Shown: positions 1-9,969, numbered from the stretch's first letter. The stretch is 64,000 nt of DNA from Aporhodopirellula rubra (GCF_014192335.1 NZ_JACHXU010000006.1:186001-250000); one strand, 5' to 3'. Notes: generated by a model from the letters alone, not told the origin. A program made the numbers and translations.

Positions 1-1933
1 CCAACAGGCCGTTGTGCAGAAAATGCAACAACATTCCGGGCAACACGCTGCCGCTCCGGTAAGCGACCCAGCCGAGTAGGATTCCCAACAACGTGGTTGG
101 CAAAAATCTTTCGACCAACAAAGTGCTGCCGACGAAAACATGGAACAGTCCAAACAGGACGGCCGTTGCCATGATGGTTTGCCAAGGTCGCAATACGTTC
201 GAAAACGCGGAGAACAAGTACCCACGAAAACATAGTTCTTCGATGACCGCCGGTGTCAGCGCCATCGTCGCGAGCAAAACGATCGGTGAGATCGTTTTCC
301 ATTTCTCTAAGACGCCCCGCGTACGCTCCATCTGGTCTTCGCTCAGCAGTGCCCACCCCCACTGATCAGCGAGGACCAACGCTTCGTGTGCGAACGCCCA
401 AGCCCCCACCGCTAAAATCGTTGCGCCGATGTAAAACCCGATGCTTGTCCTATTGAGTCGATACGTTAATCGGTACCGATGCCGGCCCAGATAAGTGGCA
501 AACAGTGGGATCAAACCGAATGCCGCAATCAAAGCGATCGCATTGAGTCCCAATTGCAACGTGACATTCACGTCACCTTCTTGCCGGCGAACCCATTGCA
601 TCAACGCGTTGGAAACGACGAACGAAACCGGCAACAGCAACGCGACAACCATTCCGGCCTCCCCGACACTGGGGCGAGGTGTCGTTTCGCTGGGTCGTTT
701 GAATAGCGACCCGATCGATGCGTCACTTGTCCGGTTGACCGCATCGTTTCCAAACAGTTTTGCGGCGATCGCCAACGCCGCTGCTGCGTACAAAACGGTC
801 GATGCGATTGCTAACGTCGCACCAAACGCGTGCACGTTGTCCGCGAGAATCTCCCTCGCCAACAATACGATATTTAATAAAGGAGCCACTGCTAGCATTC
901 CATCGAGCCCGATACCAGGCATCAACGACAACATCGCGGGGGCGAGCGAGAGCAACATGACGGGGATCAAATAGGCCTGAGCCTCTTTGAAAGATCTCGC
1001 AAAACTGGTCAGTGACAACAATACTGCGGCAAAGAAGGCACTGAAAAGCACGAGGAGCAGAAAGATCAATGCCATCTGCTTCAAACCGAGTCCCGCGCCC
1101 TCACCCGCGAGCATCGGCATCAGGCCCGTTAAGGACAGGGTCGTGAACATCGCGCCCAAGTTCGCCACCGCCGTCAGCAACGCCACGCTGACCACCGCAA
1201 CGTACTTGGCCAGCAACAGCCACCAACGGGGAACCGGCGACGCCATTAACGCCTCCATTGTTCCTCGTTCACGCTCACCCGCAGTCAGGTCAATCGCGGG
1301 GTACACCGCCCCGGTAATCGTCATCAAGACCAACACGAGCGGGATGATCGAGGCGAGCACATTGCCGCTGGGACGTTCGCCGATTTCGGAAGTGGCGATC
1401 TCAAACGAGCTAAAATCCGGCACACGCTGTTTTAGGATCTCAATCGTGTCCTCGAGCTTCAGCCAGTGCAATCGTTCAATCAAAATGCGACGCGCCGACT
1501 GACTCGCCTGGTCCCCCGCGAATGCCGTGATCGTAATCAACGACGGTTCGTCGCCGTCAATCTCGAGCTTCGCCGCGATATCGAGCTGATTCGCCAACAA
1601 CGCTTCATCCGGATCCATGTCTTCGGTGACAACCACTTTAAACTCGGCCAGGTTGCCACCACTCGCATCCTGAATCGATCGCGGCGGTGTGCTGCGTGGA
1701 TCGTTGATCAACGACTGCAACCAGTTGCTTTCTTCGACCGTTGCCACACCCACAACAAAACCGGTTTCACCGGGACCACCGGACGAAATCAGAAAACGAT
1801 TCAACGCCATACTGAGCAGGGGATAAACCAACAACGGCATCATCACCAAAGTCAGAATCGTACGTCGATCGCGAAGCGTTTCACGAAGCTCTTTGCGGCT
1901 GAGACGTGCCAACCGAGACCAAGACAAACTCAC
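1..1933 (-). CDS. ABC-2 type (NatB-like) permease fused to CPBP intramembrane protease, 3' end outside window
   Basis: Partial gene; 644 residues are visible before the window edge. The start is a GTG whose last two bases lie in the TGA stop of the upstream ATPase gene, so the pair is translationally coupled. The N-terminal part has a basic segment (MSLSWSRLARLSRKEL), a hydrophobic helix and a large extracytoplasmic region, as in NatB/ABC-2 exporter permeases. The C-terminal part is a CPBP (CAAX protease/bacteriocin-processing) domain: the paired glutamates of EELCFRGYL fall at about residues 565-566, and the later HxxxN motif (HFLHN) at about 637-641. The active-site motifs are intact, so the protease half may be functional. 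Together with the ATPase it should form an exporter of unknown substrate (NatAB exports sodium in Bacillus). This fusion is, from memory, a known planctomycete architecture. Confidence 0.85.
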   Translation of the reverse strand, partial: MSLSWSRLARLSRKELRETLRDRRTILTLVMMPLLVYPLLSMALNRFLISSGGPGETGFVVGVATVEESNWLQSLINDPRSTPPRSIQDASGGNLAEFKVVVTEDMDPDEALLANQLDIAAKLEIDGDEPSLITITAFAGDQASQSARRILIERLHWLKLEDTIEILKQRVPDFSSFEIATSEIGERPSGNVLASIIPLVLVLMTITGAVYPAIDLTAGERERGTMEALMASPVPRWWLLLAKYVAVVSVALLTAVANLGAMFTTLSLTGLMPMLAGEGAGLGLKQMALIFLLLVLFSAFFAAVLLSLTSFARSFKEAQAYLIPVMLLSLAPAMLSLMPGIGLDGMLAVAPLLNIVLLAREILADNVHAFGATLAIASTVLYAAAALAIAAKLFGNDAVNRTSDASIGSLFKRPSETTPRPSVGEAGMVVALLLPVSFVVSNALMQWVRRQEGDVNVTLQLGLNAIALIAAFGLIPLFATYLGRHRYRLTYRLNRTSIGFYIGATILAVGAWAFAHEALVLADQWGWALLSEDQMERTRGVLEKWKTISPIVLLATMALTPAVIEELCFRGYLFSAFSNVLRPWQTIMATAVLFGLFHVFVGSTLLVERFLPTTLLGILLGWVAYRSGSVLPGMLLHFLHNGLL

Positions 1934-2685
1934 GCGGTGGTCTCACTCAAAGGTGATGGTGGATTCATTAAATCGTCAAACATTTCGACAAGATGTTCGC
2001 GTCCAGATTCTTCACGAAGTGTCGAAAGCGTGCCGTGATACTTCAAATTACCACGGTGCAACAAACCGAACCGGTCACACAACCGTTCGGCTTCGTCAAG
2101 TCGGTGCGTGCAAACGATGACGGCTTTTCCGACCTGACGCAAATGAGCGATGTAACGAAAAATCGTTTGCACACCGACCACATCGAGCCCCCGGGTTGGC
2201 TCGTCGAGCAACATCACCGGCGGATCGTGAATCAATCCTCGCACGAGTGTCACACGTTGACGTTGTCCGGTCGATAACGTTCCGGCACGCCGATCGAGCA
2301 ACCCTTTAATGTCCATCACGTCGGCGAGCAGTTCCAACCGCTCCAACGCCTCTTCCGGCGTCACGCCGTAGAGATCGGCGAAATACAGCAGCATCTCTCG
2401 AACGCTCAACCAGGGATACACCCCATCACTGGCCGAAACGAATCCGAGCTTCGCTTTCGCCGCAAACGGATCGACCGAAGTTCGGACACCGGCCACCTCT
2501 GTATAACCTTCATCCGGCACGACCAGTCCGAGCACCATTCGCAGTGTCGTCGTCTTCCCCGCTCCGTTAGGGCCGAGCAAACCGAAGACTTCTCCCGGAT
2601 GAACCTCCAACGACAGTCCATTCACCGCACAAACAACTTCGTTGTCGGCCACAAAACGTTTGGTCAACGCGTGAATATGGAGCAT
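1930..2685 (-). CDS. ABC transporter ATP-binding protein, NatA-like
   Basis: 251-residue ATPase partner of the permease-protease fusion downstream, with which it shares four bases. The Walker A motif GPNGAGKTT is at about residues 38-46, followed by the signature LSTGQRQR and the Walker B segment VMLLDEPTRGLD, so the nucleotide-binding domain is complete. I chose the ATG at 2685 (MLHIHALTKRF) because family members begin right at this strand; an in-frame extension to 2727 adds 14 residues that do not resemble the family. There is no clear Shine-Dalgarno sequence. It probably energises export by the membrane partner; the substrate cannot be read from sequence. Confidence 0.9.
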   Translation of the reverse strand: MLHIHALTKRFVADNEVVCAVNGLSLEVHPGEVFGLLGPNGAGKTTTLRMVLGLVVPDEGYTEVAGVRTSVDPFAAKAKLGFVSASDGVYPWLSVREMLLYFADLYGVTPEEALERLELLADVMDIKGLLDRRAGTLSTGQRQRVTLVRGLIHDPPVMLLDEPTRGLDVVGVQTIFRYIAHLRQVGKAVIVCTHRLDEAERLCDRFGLLHRGNLKYHGTLSTLREESGREHLVEMFDDLMNPPSPLSETTA

Positions 2686-2810
2686 GGTGTCGCGGATCGG
2701 TGGCACGAAAAGAGAAGAGAGATACACCGGAACCCGCCCTACGCAAGGTCCGGCAAGATGGGTCTGTTAATTCACGCTCGCACGCATAATTCACCGACGC
2801 ACGCTGAATT

Positions 2811-5800
2811 TCATCGGCCAAAACCGCCACCGCCGGGCGTTTCCATTCGCAACCGATCGCCCGCCTCGATCGACAACGAAACGCAACCCGGCAGTACGGT
2901 CTCCTGCGTTCCCCGAATCAACGTCTGTCGCCCCGACTTGCCCGGTTGCCCACCTTGCATTCCATAGGGAGCAGTCGTGCGGCGAGACGTCATCAACGAA
3001 AGTGTCAACGGTTTCAGAAATTCCATCTCACGTATCATACCATCGCCGCCACGACGGCGTCCCCCACCACCACTGCCCCGTCGAACCGCAAACGTTCGCA
3101 ACCGAACCGGCAAACGTGACTCCAAAACCTCAGGGTCGGTAATCCGAGTATTCGTCATATGCGTGTGAACGGCGTCAGCCCCGTCGCTCGATTCCGTGGC
3201 CCCGGCCCCACCGCCGATCGTTTCGTAGTAACCGAACGTTTCATCGCCGAGCAACAGATTGTTCATCGTCCCCTGCGACGCGGCGGCGACACCGAGTGCA
3301 CCGAGCAAGACGTCGACAACGCGATTGGACGTCTCGACGTTACCCGCCACCACTGCCGGACAGAGACGCGGGTCATCGTTCCCAGGCGGGTCCAACAACC
3401 CCGACGGGATCACCAAATCGATTCGGCGCAACACACCATCACATAGCGGCAATTCATTCGGGGCCACACATCGCAATCCATACAAAACCGCAGCCGTGAC
3501 GATCGAACGTGTCGCATTGAACCCGTGAGGATGCACGTCCCCCGAACCTGTAAAATCAATCGTCAGCCGCCGTGCAACCTGATCCGGACGCAGCGAGACC
3601 TTCACGATCGTCCCGTCGTCCAATTGGTCTTCGAACTCGCGGCGTTCCTCACCTAACGATTCGATCCACGTTGCCGTCGCCTCACCCGCCACGTGCATCA
3701 ACCGCTGCAAGAGCGACGCCAATCGCCCCGGCGGTAATGACTCCGACAATGCGGCGATCGCTCGTGCTCCTTCTCGACCGGCCGCTTCTGCCGCAGCGAT
3801 ATCGGACATGTTTTCCTCGACGCTACGGGAAGGGTATTGCCCGGTCGACAACAACTCTCGCAACGAATCGTGGCAGGAAACGCCGCCCCGCGTCAGTGGC
3901 ATGTTTCGAATCAACACACCTTCGTCGGCCAAACAGGTCGCCTCCGGAGCCATCGACCCGGGCACCATCCCGCCAATCTCTGCATGGTGGCAACGCGATG
4001 CGACGAAGTAATCACACGGCCAGCCCTCCGGACGCTGATTCGAATGACAAAACACGGGCGTGACCACCGTGACGTCGGGTAAATGAGAACCGCCCGAGAA
4101 AGGATCATTACTAATGAAACAATCACCGGGCTTCATTTCGGGAAACGACGCCGTGATACTGCGAACGGTGTGTCCCATCGCACCGAGATGCACGGGCACA
4201 TGCGGCGCGTTCGCAACAAGAGAACCGTCTCCGAGAAACACCGCACAACTGTAGTCGCGACGTTCCTTCACATTCACGCTGACACTCGTCCGCCGGATCA
4301 CTTCGCCCATTGCCTCCGCGATTCCCTGGACACGACGAGCGACCACTTCCATCTCAATCGCATCGTCCGCCTCGTGATCGGCATCGACCAACACGTTCAC
4401 GGATGAGACGTGCTCGGCTGCAGCGCACCGAAGCTCGACGATGCCGTCGTCTCGTACCTCCGCTGCCCATCCGCTTTCGACATTCAGGATCGAGTGAGGA
4501 GACGCAATGATGGCTGGGCCCTTGATCGTCTCGCCACCCACCAAACTCTCACGATCGAAAACCGGAACCGCCTCAGCGTTCGCACCGACATTCGAACTGA
4601 CACCATGCCTCTCCTTTTCGGCGCGGCGTCCCACCTCGTCACGTCGCTCGATGGACGATAGTTTCGACGACTGCGACTCCACATCATTATGAACGGGTTG
4701 CCGCACGGTCGCCTCACACCGCATCGACACGATCTCGATCGACATGCTCGGACGCTCGTATCCGAATGTGGACGCGTGCTTGGCGTCCATTCGTTCCGCA
4801 ATTGTACCGGCCGGTTCGAGCGGCAACTCCATGGTCGACTGCGTTCCGACATATCGCAGGTCACACCAGACCGACACCCTCAATCGCTCGTCGTCGGTCC
4901 CCGTACCCGTAAACGACTCTTCCTTTTGGAGCATTCCAAGGCATTCGGCACGTAAGTGCGACGCCACCTCACGCATCCCCGCGACATGCTCGGGCAACAC
5001 CGCACGTGGAGCCTCACCCGCGGCAATCGTTTGCTGCCACGCCCGCGTCACGATACGCCCGATCGCGGCGTGCCCGATGCCGACCGCAGACAAGATTCCA
5101 GATTGCGGATGATCCACCACGTGCGACATTCCGAGTGCTTCGGCCACACGACAAAGATGCCCACCCGCGGCACCTCCGAACCCGACCAACGCCATCTTGC
5201 GGACGTCGTTGCCCGCGGCGGTCGTCACCACACGAACCGCCTCAGCCATTTCCGTCACCGCGATTCGCAAAAATCCTTCTGCCAACTGCTCGGGCGATGT
5301 CGCAATCTCATCGGGCAACAAACTGCGGACCTTCTCCAACTCCCGACACGACGCCTCCGGATCCAACCGAAACGGGAACCGTTCGATCGGCAACCGCCCC
5401 AAGATTACATTGATGTCGGTAATCGTCAGTGGGCCACCCCTGCCATAACACGCCGGCCCGGGATCCGCCCCGGCGCTCTCTGGGCCTACGAACAACCGCC
5501 CATCCCGCACCCCACAGATCGAACCGCCACCGGCCGCGACGGTGTGAATGTCCATCATCGGCGTGAGCACGCGAATACCACCGATCTGACTCTCTTGTCG
5601 TCGACCGATCTCGCCGTCGAAACGGCTAACGTCGGTACTCGTCCCGCCCATGTCCAATCCGACCGCACCGGCAATTCCGAGCTTTTTGGCGATTTCAGCC
5701 AGCGCCACGACGCCCCCGGCCGGTCCCGATAAAACACTCTCCCGACCACGAAAGCCTCCCGACGCGACGAGGTTCCCACCGCTCGTCATCCAACGCAGCT

Positions 5801-6845
5801 TGCATTTCTCCGGTCCACCGAATTGTTCTTCGACACGGGCAACATAGTCTTCCAAAACCGGTTGCAAATACGCGTCAAGCGTCGTGGTTTCGGCACGCGG
5901 CACGATCCTCGGTAACGCCGCGACGAGAGTCGAACGCACCACACGTTCGAATCCGACATCACAAGCGATCCTCTCGGCGATCCGCTCGTGGGCGTCGTTC
6001 AAATACGAATGCATCAAACAAATCGCGACGACTTCGGGCCGGTTCGGTGCAGCGTGCAATTGTCGCAATCGTTCCCGAAGCCGCTCTTCATCAAACGCTG
6101 CGATCTCTTCGCCGTCCGCACCCAATCGGCCAGGCACCTCGATGATGTGTTCCGGCAGCGGTGCGGGTTTGACGATGTTTAGTGAAAAGAGATCCGGTCG
6201 ATCCTGAGTCCCGATCGACAATAGATCGCCCAGTCCTTCGTTGATCAGTAATGCCGTACTCGCACCGCCTCGGGTCAACAACGCGTTCGTTCCACGGGTC
6301 GTCCCCAGCCGCACCTGCAGACTCGGCAACGGCTCCCGCAATCCCACCGGCACATTGAAACGACCGCTCAACAACAAACGGGTCGCCAAGACCGGCGCCT
6401 CCAAACCGGAGTCGAGTGTGAACCGAGTCGCCGGTTGCTCCCCGGAATGCCGCAGGTCATGTTCCCGCAAACCATGTTCCCGCAAACCATGTTCCCGCAA
6501 ACCATGATCCCGGTCGAGCATCAACTTCACGTCGATGCCGTCGGTCGGCTCACGGTCGCTCTCGCGGGTCTCGTTCTTTTCGAGTTGGCAGCGTACGACC
6601 TCGCCCAGAATCGCGTTGCCCGCACCAGTCAATGTGGCGCCCACCCAAAATCCTTCGCGCACGAGCGAAACGGGCATCCGCACGATCATCTCACGTGACG
6701 ACACGACCGCGAACAAATCCACCGACACCAAACCGCTGCTGAGCACCTTGAGGGTGTCTTGTTGGGGAGGGGTGCCGGGGTCGTGGCGAGTGACCAAACA
6801 ATCAGTAAACGTGCCGCCAATATCTGCCCAAACTTCGATCATCAT
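2811..6845 (-). CDS. Hydantoinase/5-oxoprolinase (HyuA-HyuB fusion)
   Basis: A protein of about 1344 residues joining both subunits of the ATP-dependent hydantoinase/oxoprolinase family. The N-terminal HyuA half starts with the phosphate-binding motif ADIGGTFTD and contains the actin-like ATPase segments GTTRGTNALL and GLDMGGTSTDVS. The C-terminal HyuB half begins near the segment IEMEVVARRVQGIAEAMGE and ends with the glycine-rich GGGGRRRGGDG region and PGGGGFG. The full-length fusion is the layout of 5-oxoprolinase (5-oxo-L-proline + ATP to glutamate), and that is the best guess; a hydantoin substrate cannot be excluded. Two adjacent ATG codons (6845, 6842) are plausible starts just before the motif. 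It carries an in-frame 15-bp tandem repeat (listed separately) in a loop of the HyuA half. Confidence 0.88.
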   Translation of the reverse strand: MMIEVWADIGGTFTDCLVTRHDPGTPPQQDTLKVLSSGLVSVDLFAVVSSREMIVRMPVSLVREGFWVGATLTGAGNAILGEVVRCQLEKNETRESDREPTDGIDVKLMLDRDHGLREHGLREHGLREHDLRHSGEQPATRFTLDSGLEAPVLATRLLLSGRFNVPVGLREPLPSLQVRLGTTRGTNALLTRGGASTALLINEGLGDLLSIGTQDRPDLFSLNIVKPAPLPEHIIEVPGRLGADGEEIAAFDEERLRERLRQLHAAPNRPEVVAICLMHSYLNDAHERIAERIACDVGFERVVRSTLVAALPRIVPRAETTTLDAYLQPVLEDYVARVEEQFGGPEKCKLRWMTSGGNLVASGGFRGRESVLSGPAGGVVALAEIAKKLGIAGAVGLDMGGTSTDVSRFDGEIGRRQESQIGGIRVLTPMMDIHTVAAGGGSICGVRDGRLFVGPESAGADPGPACYGRGGPLTITDINVILGRLPIERFPFRLDPEASCRELEKVRSLLPDEIATSPEQLAEGFLRIAVTEMAEAVRVVTTAAGNDVRKMALVGFGGAAGGHLCRVAEALGMSHVVDHPQSGILSAVGIGHAAIGRIVTRAWQQTIAAGEAPRAVLPEHVAGMREVASHLRAECLGMLQKEESFTGTGTDDERLRVSVWCDLRYVGTQSTMELPLEPAGTIAERMDAKHASTFGYERPSMSIEIVSMRCEATVRQPVHNDVESQSSKLSSIERRDEVGRRAEKERHGVSSNVGANAEAVPVFDRESLVGGETIKGPAIIASPHSILNVESGWAAEVRDDGIVELRCAAAEHVSSVNVLVDADHEADDAIEMEVVARRVQGIAEAMGEVIRRTSVSVNVKERRDYSCAVFLGDGSLVANAPHVPVHLGAMGHTVRSITASFPEMKPGDCFISNDPFSGGSHLPDVTVVTPVFCHSNQRPEGWPCDYFVASRCHHAEIGGMVPGSMAPEATCLADEGVLIRNMPLTRGGVSCHDSLRELLSTGQYPSRSVEENMSDIAAAEAAGREGARAIAALSESLPPGRLASLLQRLMHVAGEATATWIESLGEERREFEDQLDDGTIVKVSLRPDQVARRLTIDFTGSGDVHPHGFNATRSIVTAAVLYGLRCVAPNELPLCDGVLRRIDLVIPSGLLDPPGNDDPRLCPAVVAGNVETSNRVVDVLLGALGVAAASQGTMNNLLLGDETFGYYETIGGGAGATESSDGADAVHTHMTNTRITDPEVLESRLPVRLRTFAVRRGSGGGGRRRGGDGMIREMEFLKPLTLSLMTSRRTTAPYGMQGGQPGKSGRQTLIRGTQETVLPGCVSLSIEAGDRLRMETPGGGGFGR
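6458..6517. repeat. 15-bp in-frame tandem repeat inside the hydantoinase gene
   Basis: Three identical head-to-tail copies of catgttcccgcaaac at 6458, 6473 and 6488 are followed by a degenerate fourth copy at 6503. On the coding (minus) strand each unit adds five residues, read as repeated REHGL, so the reading frame is kept. The unit lies in a hydrophilic insertion between conserved blocks of the HyuA half, consistent with replication slippage in a tolerant loop. Confidence 0.9.
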
Positions 6846-6891
6846 CCGTCGCAATCTGTAAGAGGCCACCGGTCGTGGTGGCGAGCCATCA

Positions 6892-8238
6892 TCAATCGGA
6901 ATGGAACAGGCTGAGAATCTCGTCCGTATCGTCGAGGTCGATCAATGCCACGATGATATCGCCCACCTTCAACACATCTTTCGCGGTCGGCACGCGAACG
7001 AAACCGTCACGCTGGATCGCGGCAATCAAACACCGCCCCGCGAGCGGCAGGTTGGCCAGCGACGCTTTCGTGATCGGTGAATCAGGCAGCACTTCGAGTT
7101 CATAGACACCGATCGAACCGTTGGGAAGTTTCGTTTGACTGATCACGGCACCCTCATTGAGGAAACCGAGAATTTGACGCGCGACGACGTCCCGCTCACT
7201 GACCGCCAAATCAATACCGAGCTTGCCGACCACGTTCGCGTAGTCAGGACGCCCAACGACGCACATCACGCGAGACGCACCGAGTTCACGTGCCTCCACG
7301 CCCGCCATAATGTTGCTCTCATCGTTACCCGTACAACCGACGAAATAGTCGACCGTGCCGCCCCCCTCGTCCTCGAGCACGCTGCGTCGGTTAGCGCTCG
7401 CCTGCACGATGGTCGCGTGTGGTAAGAGTTTCGACAATTGTTCACATCGATGCGCGTCGGTCTCGAGCAGCACGATGCGAAAATCCTCGCGGCCCAACAA
7501 ACTGGCTAGGTGATACCCCGTTTCGCCACCGCCCGCGATCATGACCTTGGCTTTCTTGCGAGCCCGTTTTTCGCCACCGAATACTTTCCGCGCGACACTG
7601 ATCGCGTCGGGCATTCCCACAAGGCTGACACGGTCGCCGACGTGCGTTTCGTCTGCACCGCTGGCGATCCACATCCGTCCCTCACGGGCGAGCGATCCGA
7701 CACGCACACCCTGTGGGAGATCGAGTTCCATGAGCTTCTTGCCCGCAGCCGAGGAACCCGCCGACACATCCATCTCATAAACTTGTAACTGTCCACGAGC
7801 GAAGTGTTCTAAGGGAATCGCGTCCGGGTTCCGAATCGCTCGCGCCAACTCCGACGCCGACAACTGTTCCAGCGACAACAGACTGTCGATACCGAAATGC
7901 TGCTGATAGTCAAACGTCGCTAAATCGCGAAACGCTGGCGCGTAGACACGCGCGATCGAGCGACGCGCGCCCAACGCCTTCGCCATGCTGGCGGCAACAA
8001 TGTTGACTTCATCGTTGCCCGTCACCGCGAGGCATAAATCCGCACTGAGAACATCAGCCGAAAACAGCACCGTGCTCTGGGAAGCATTTCCCTCAATCGC
8101 GCGAACGTCGAGTTCGCTGTTGATCGAACGAACGATCTCCGGATCGCTGTCGATCAAGGTGACGCTGTGCCGGCGACGACACAACATGTCCGCGATCCAG
8201 CGTCCGACCGTGCCGCCGCCGAGCGTAAGAATTCGCAT
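6892..8238 (-). CDS. trkA: Trk potassium uptake regulator TrkA
   Basis: 448-residue peripheral membrane NAD-binding subunit that gates TrkH/TrkG potassium channels. It has the expected duplicated layout: a first Rossmann (RCK-N) domain starting at residue 1 with LTLGGGTVGRWIADML, an RCK-C domain, then a second Rossmann domain (VMIAGGGETGYHLASLL) and a second RCK-C domain ending the protein. No TrkH gene is in the window; the only partner nearby is a 63-residue membrane protein whose stop lies four bases upstream of this start, so the two are probably co-transcribed. Length and domain order match E. coli TrkA. Confidence 0.93.
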   Translation of the reverse strand: MRILTLGGGTVGRWIADMLCRRRHSVTLIDSDPEIVRSINSELDVRAIEGNASQSTVLFSADVLSADLCLAVTGNDEVNIVAASMAKALGARRSIARVYAPAFRDLATFDYQQHFGIDSLLSLEQLSASELARAIRNPDAIPLEHFARGQLQVYEMDVSAGSSAAGKKLMELDLPQGVRVGSLAREGRMWIASGADETHVGDRVSLVGMPDAISVARKVFGGEKRARKKAKVMIAGGGETGYHLASLLGREDFRIVLLETDAHRCEQLSKLLPHATIVQASANRRSVLEDEGGGTVDYFVGCTGNDESNIMAGVEARELGASRVMCVVGRPDYANVVGKLGIDLAVSERDVVARQILGFLNEGAVISQTKLPNGSIGVYELEVLPDSPITKASLANLPLAGRCLIAAIQRDGFVRVPTAKDVLKVGDIIVALIDLDDTDEILSLFHSD

Positions 8239-8242
8239 CGGC

Positions 8243-8434
8243 CTATACCATCCAGTCCATGATCAACATCACCAAGAACACGATCCCCATGAACCCCGTG
8301 ATCCAACGGGCCGTGTGCATGGCGTGCTTCAATATCAAGGTCATGTCTTCGTGCCGCGTCGCACCGAACACCAGCGAAATCGCGACGATCAGCGGCAGGT
8401 AATACAACAGGTATGTCGGAGAAATTGAGAGCAT
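8243..8434 (-). CDS. Small membrane protein upstream of trkA
   Basis: 63 residues with two predicted membrane helices: one near the N-terminus (LLYYLPLIVAISLVFGA) and one at the C-terminus (WITGFMGIVFLVMLIMDW), joined by a short polar stretch. The gene sits four bases from trkA on the same strand and probably shares its transcript. I recognise no named family. The tight spacing suggests a membrane anchor or accessory for the potassium system, but that is inference only. Confidence 0.7.
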   Translation of the reverse strand: MLSISPTYLLYYLPLIVAISLVFGATRHEDMTLILKHAMHTARWITGFMGIVFLVMLIMDWMV

Positions 8435-8661
8435 TTTGAATGGACAGGAAGGGAAGTTCGTGTTCGATACCGCAGCATCCTAGTGGAGCCACGGCCTACG
8501 GGGCAATGGACCCGCCTCGCCAAGAGTGATTGCATGTACACCAATCGATACCCTAGGATGTTCGTTGCGTTTGCCCCTCCATTCGCGTTGTCCCGTTCGG
8601 TTCCTTTTGTCGAGAAGCCGGTGGATTGCGTCGAGCCCCACATTTTGCAGAAGGTCCTGGC

Positions 8662-9786
8662 ATGTCGATGAACATGATTGAAATTTTAAAAGGTCAACTC
8701 GGAGGCATGGTTGCCGGCCAGATCGCCAAGAAATTTGGCATCGATCCGGCAGTCCTGCAATCAGGAATCGGTGCCCTCTTACCGACGATTCTCGGCGGAC
8801 TGCTCAAACAGGCGTCCACTCCCGAGGGAGCCCAATCGTTGGAAAAAACACTGGATTCACCCGAATTCGACGGCGGCCTGCTCGACAACATCGGCGATAT
8901 GTTTTCCACCGGTAACGCGGCCTCGCCCGAGGGTGACGCCGGCGGCCTGATCGAAGGTCTGTTTGGAGCCAAAGCCGGCATGATCGCCGACATTGTCGGC
9001 AAAGTCAGCGGTATGAAATCCGGAACTGCCGGATCACTGATGGCCATGCTCGCACCGATCGTGATGAGCTTTCTGGGCAAACAAAAACGATCGCTCGGAC
9101 TCGACAGCGGAGGACTCGCCAACCTGTTGATGAGCCAAAAAGACGAAATCGCGAAATCGTTACCCGGCGGCATGGCGGGCACACTCGGCCTCACCGACCT
9201 CGGCTTCGAAGACACCCCGGCGAACGTCCCCGCCAGCACTCCCGCGGCGCCGCCGAAGGCGACTCCACCTGCGACTCCATCCCCGTCGGGCGGCGGACTC
9301 ATGTCAAAGTTGATTCCCGTTGTGATTCTGGGCGTTCTTGCATTTGTCGGTTTTAAAATGTTCAACCAACCCGCCGCTCCCACGGTGCCGGATGTGGACG
9401 CCGACGTGATCGATGCACTCGAAAACATCGACATGGGCTCCGCCCCGCAAGACACTCTGGGGCTCACCGGTGCGGACGCGACCGGCAAACTGTCCGAAAT
9501 TTTCAGCGGCTACACCGAAACGTTGCAAAGCGTCGACGATGTCGAATCGGCGCAAACCGCGGTTCCCGAAATGCAATCGCTCAACGAGAAACTCGGCAGC
9601 ATGACCTCCATGCTCGACCAACTTCCCGCCAGCGTTCGATCCACCGTGACCGACCAAATCGGCCCGATGATCGAACCGATCAAGGCCATGATCGACAAAG
9701 TTCTCGCGATCCCAGGTGTCGGACCAATCCTACAACCAATCGTCGACAATATGCTCGCAAAGGTGGGTACGCTCACGTCCTCGTAA
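8662..9786 (+). CDS. DUF937 domain-containing protein
   Basis: About 374 residues. The first half (about 1-180) is the alanine/glycine-rich helical DUF937 (YidB-like) repeat region: MIEILKGQLGGMVAGQIAKK, LLPTILGGLLKQAS and later IADIVGKVSGMKSG. A proline/alanine-rich linker leads to one membrane helix (IPVVILGVLAFVGFKMF), after which a helical C-terminal domain would lie on the far side of the membrane. I chose the ATG at 8662, where similarity to DUF937 begins; an upstream in-frame start at 8626 adds 12 unrelated residues. The function of the family is unknown. Confidence 0.8.
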   Translation: MSMNMIEILKGQLGGMVAGQIAKKFGIDPAVLQSGIGALLPTILGGLLKQASTPEGAQSLEKTLDSPEFDGGLLDNIGDMFSTGNAASPEGDAGGLIEGLFGAKAGMIADIVGKVSGMKSGTAGSLMAMLAPIVMSFLGKQKRSLGLDSGGLANLLMSQKDEIAKSLPGGMAGTLGLTDLGFEDTPANVPASTPAAPPKATPPATPSPSGGGLMSKLIPVVILGVLAFVGFKMFNQPAAPTVPDVDADVIDALENIDMGSAPQDTLGLTGADATGKLSEIFSGYTETLQSVDDVESAQTAVPEMQSLNEKLGSMTSMLDQLPASVRSTVTDQIGPMIEPIKAMIDKVLAIPGVGPILQPIVDNMLAKVGTLTSS

Positions 9787-9969
9787 GCCGCCAATGATCG
9801 ACGTGGACCTAACGTCCCACGGTGCCCGTAGTCTTACGTCGCTGCATTGGAACGTCGTTGGGGAAGCAGGAATTTTCAATGAAGAGCGGTCGAGAAAACT
9901 TGACGCAGCCCATCCAACCCCCTATCACATGCCATCTTAACACTCCCCCCCCACTTCGCGAGCCAAATT

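Noticed and set aside
93..2120. Series of plus-strand frames in the first 2.1 kb
   Set aside because: They are shadows of the partial permease-protease gene and the NatA gene, whose motifs are clear on the minus strand.
8694..9488. 264-codon minus-strand frame opposite the DUF937 gene
   Set aside because: Shadow of the Ala/Gly-rich DUF937 gene.
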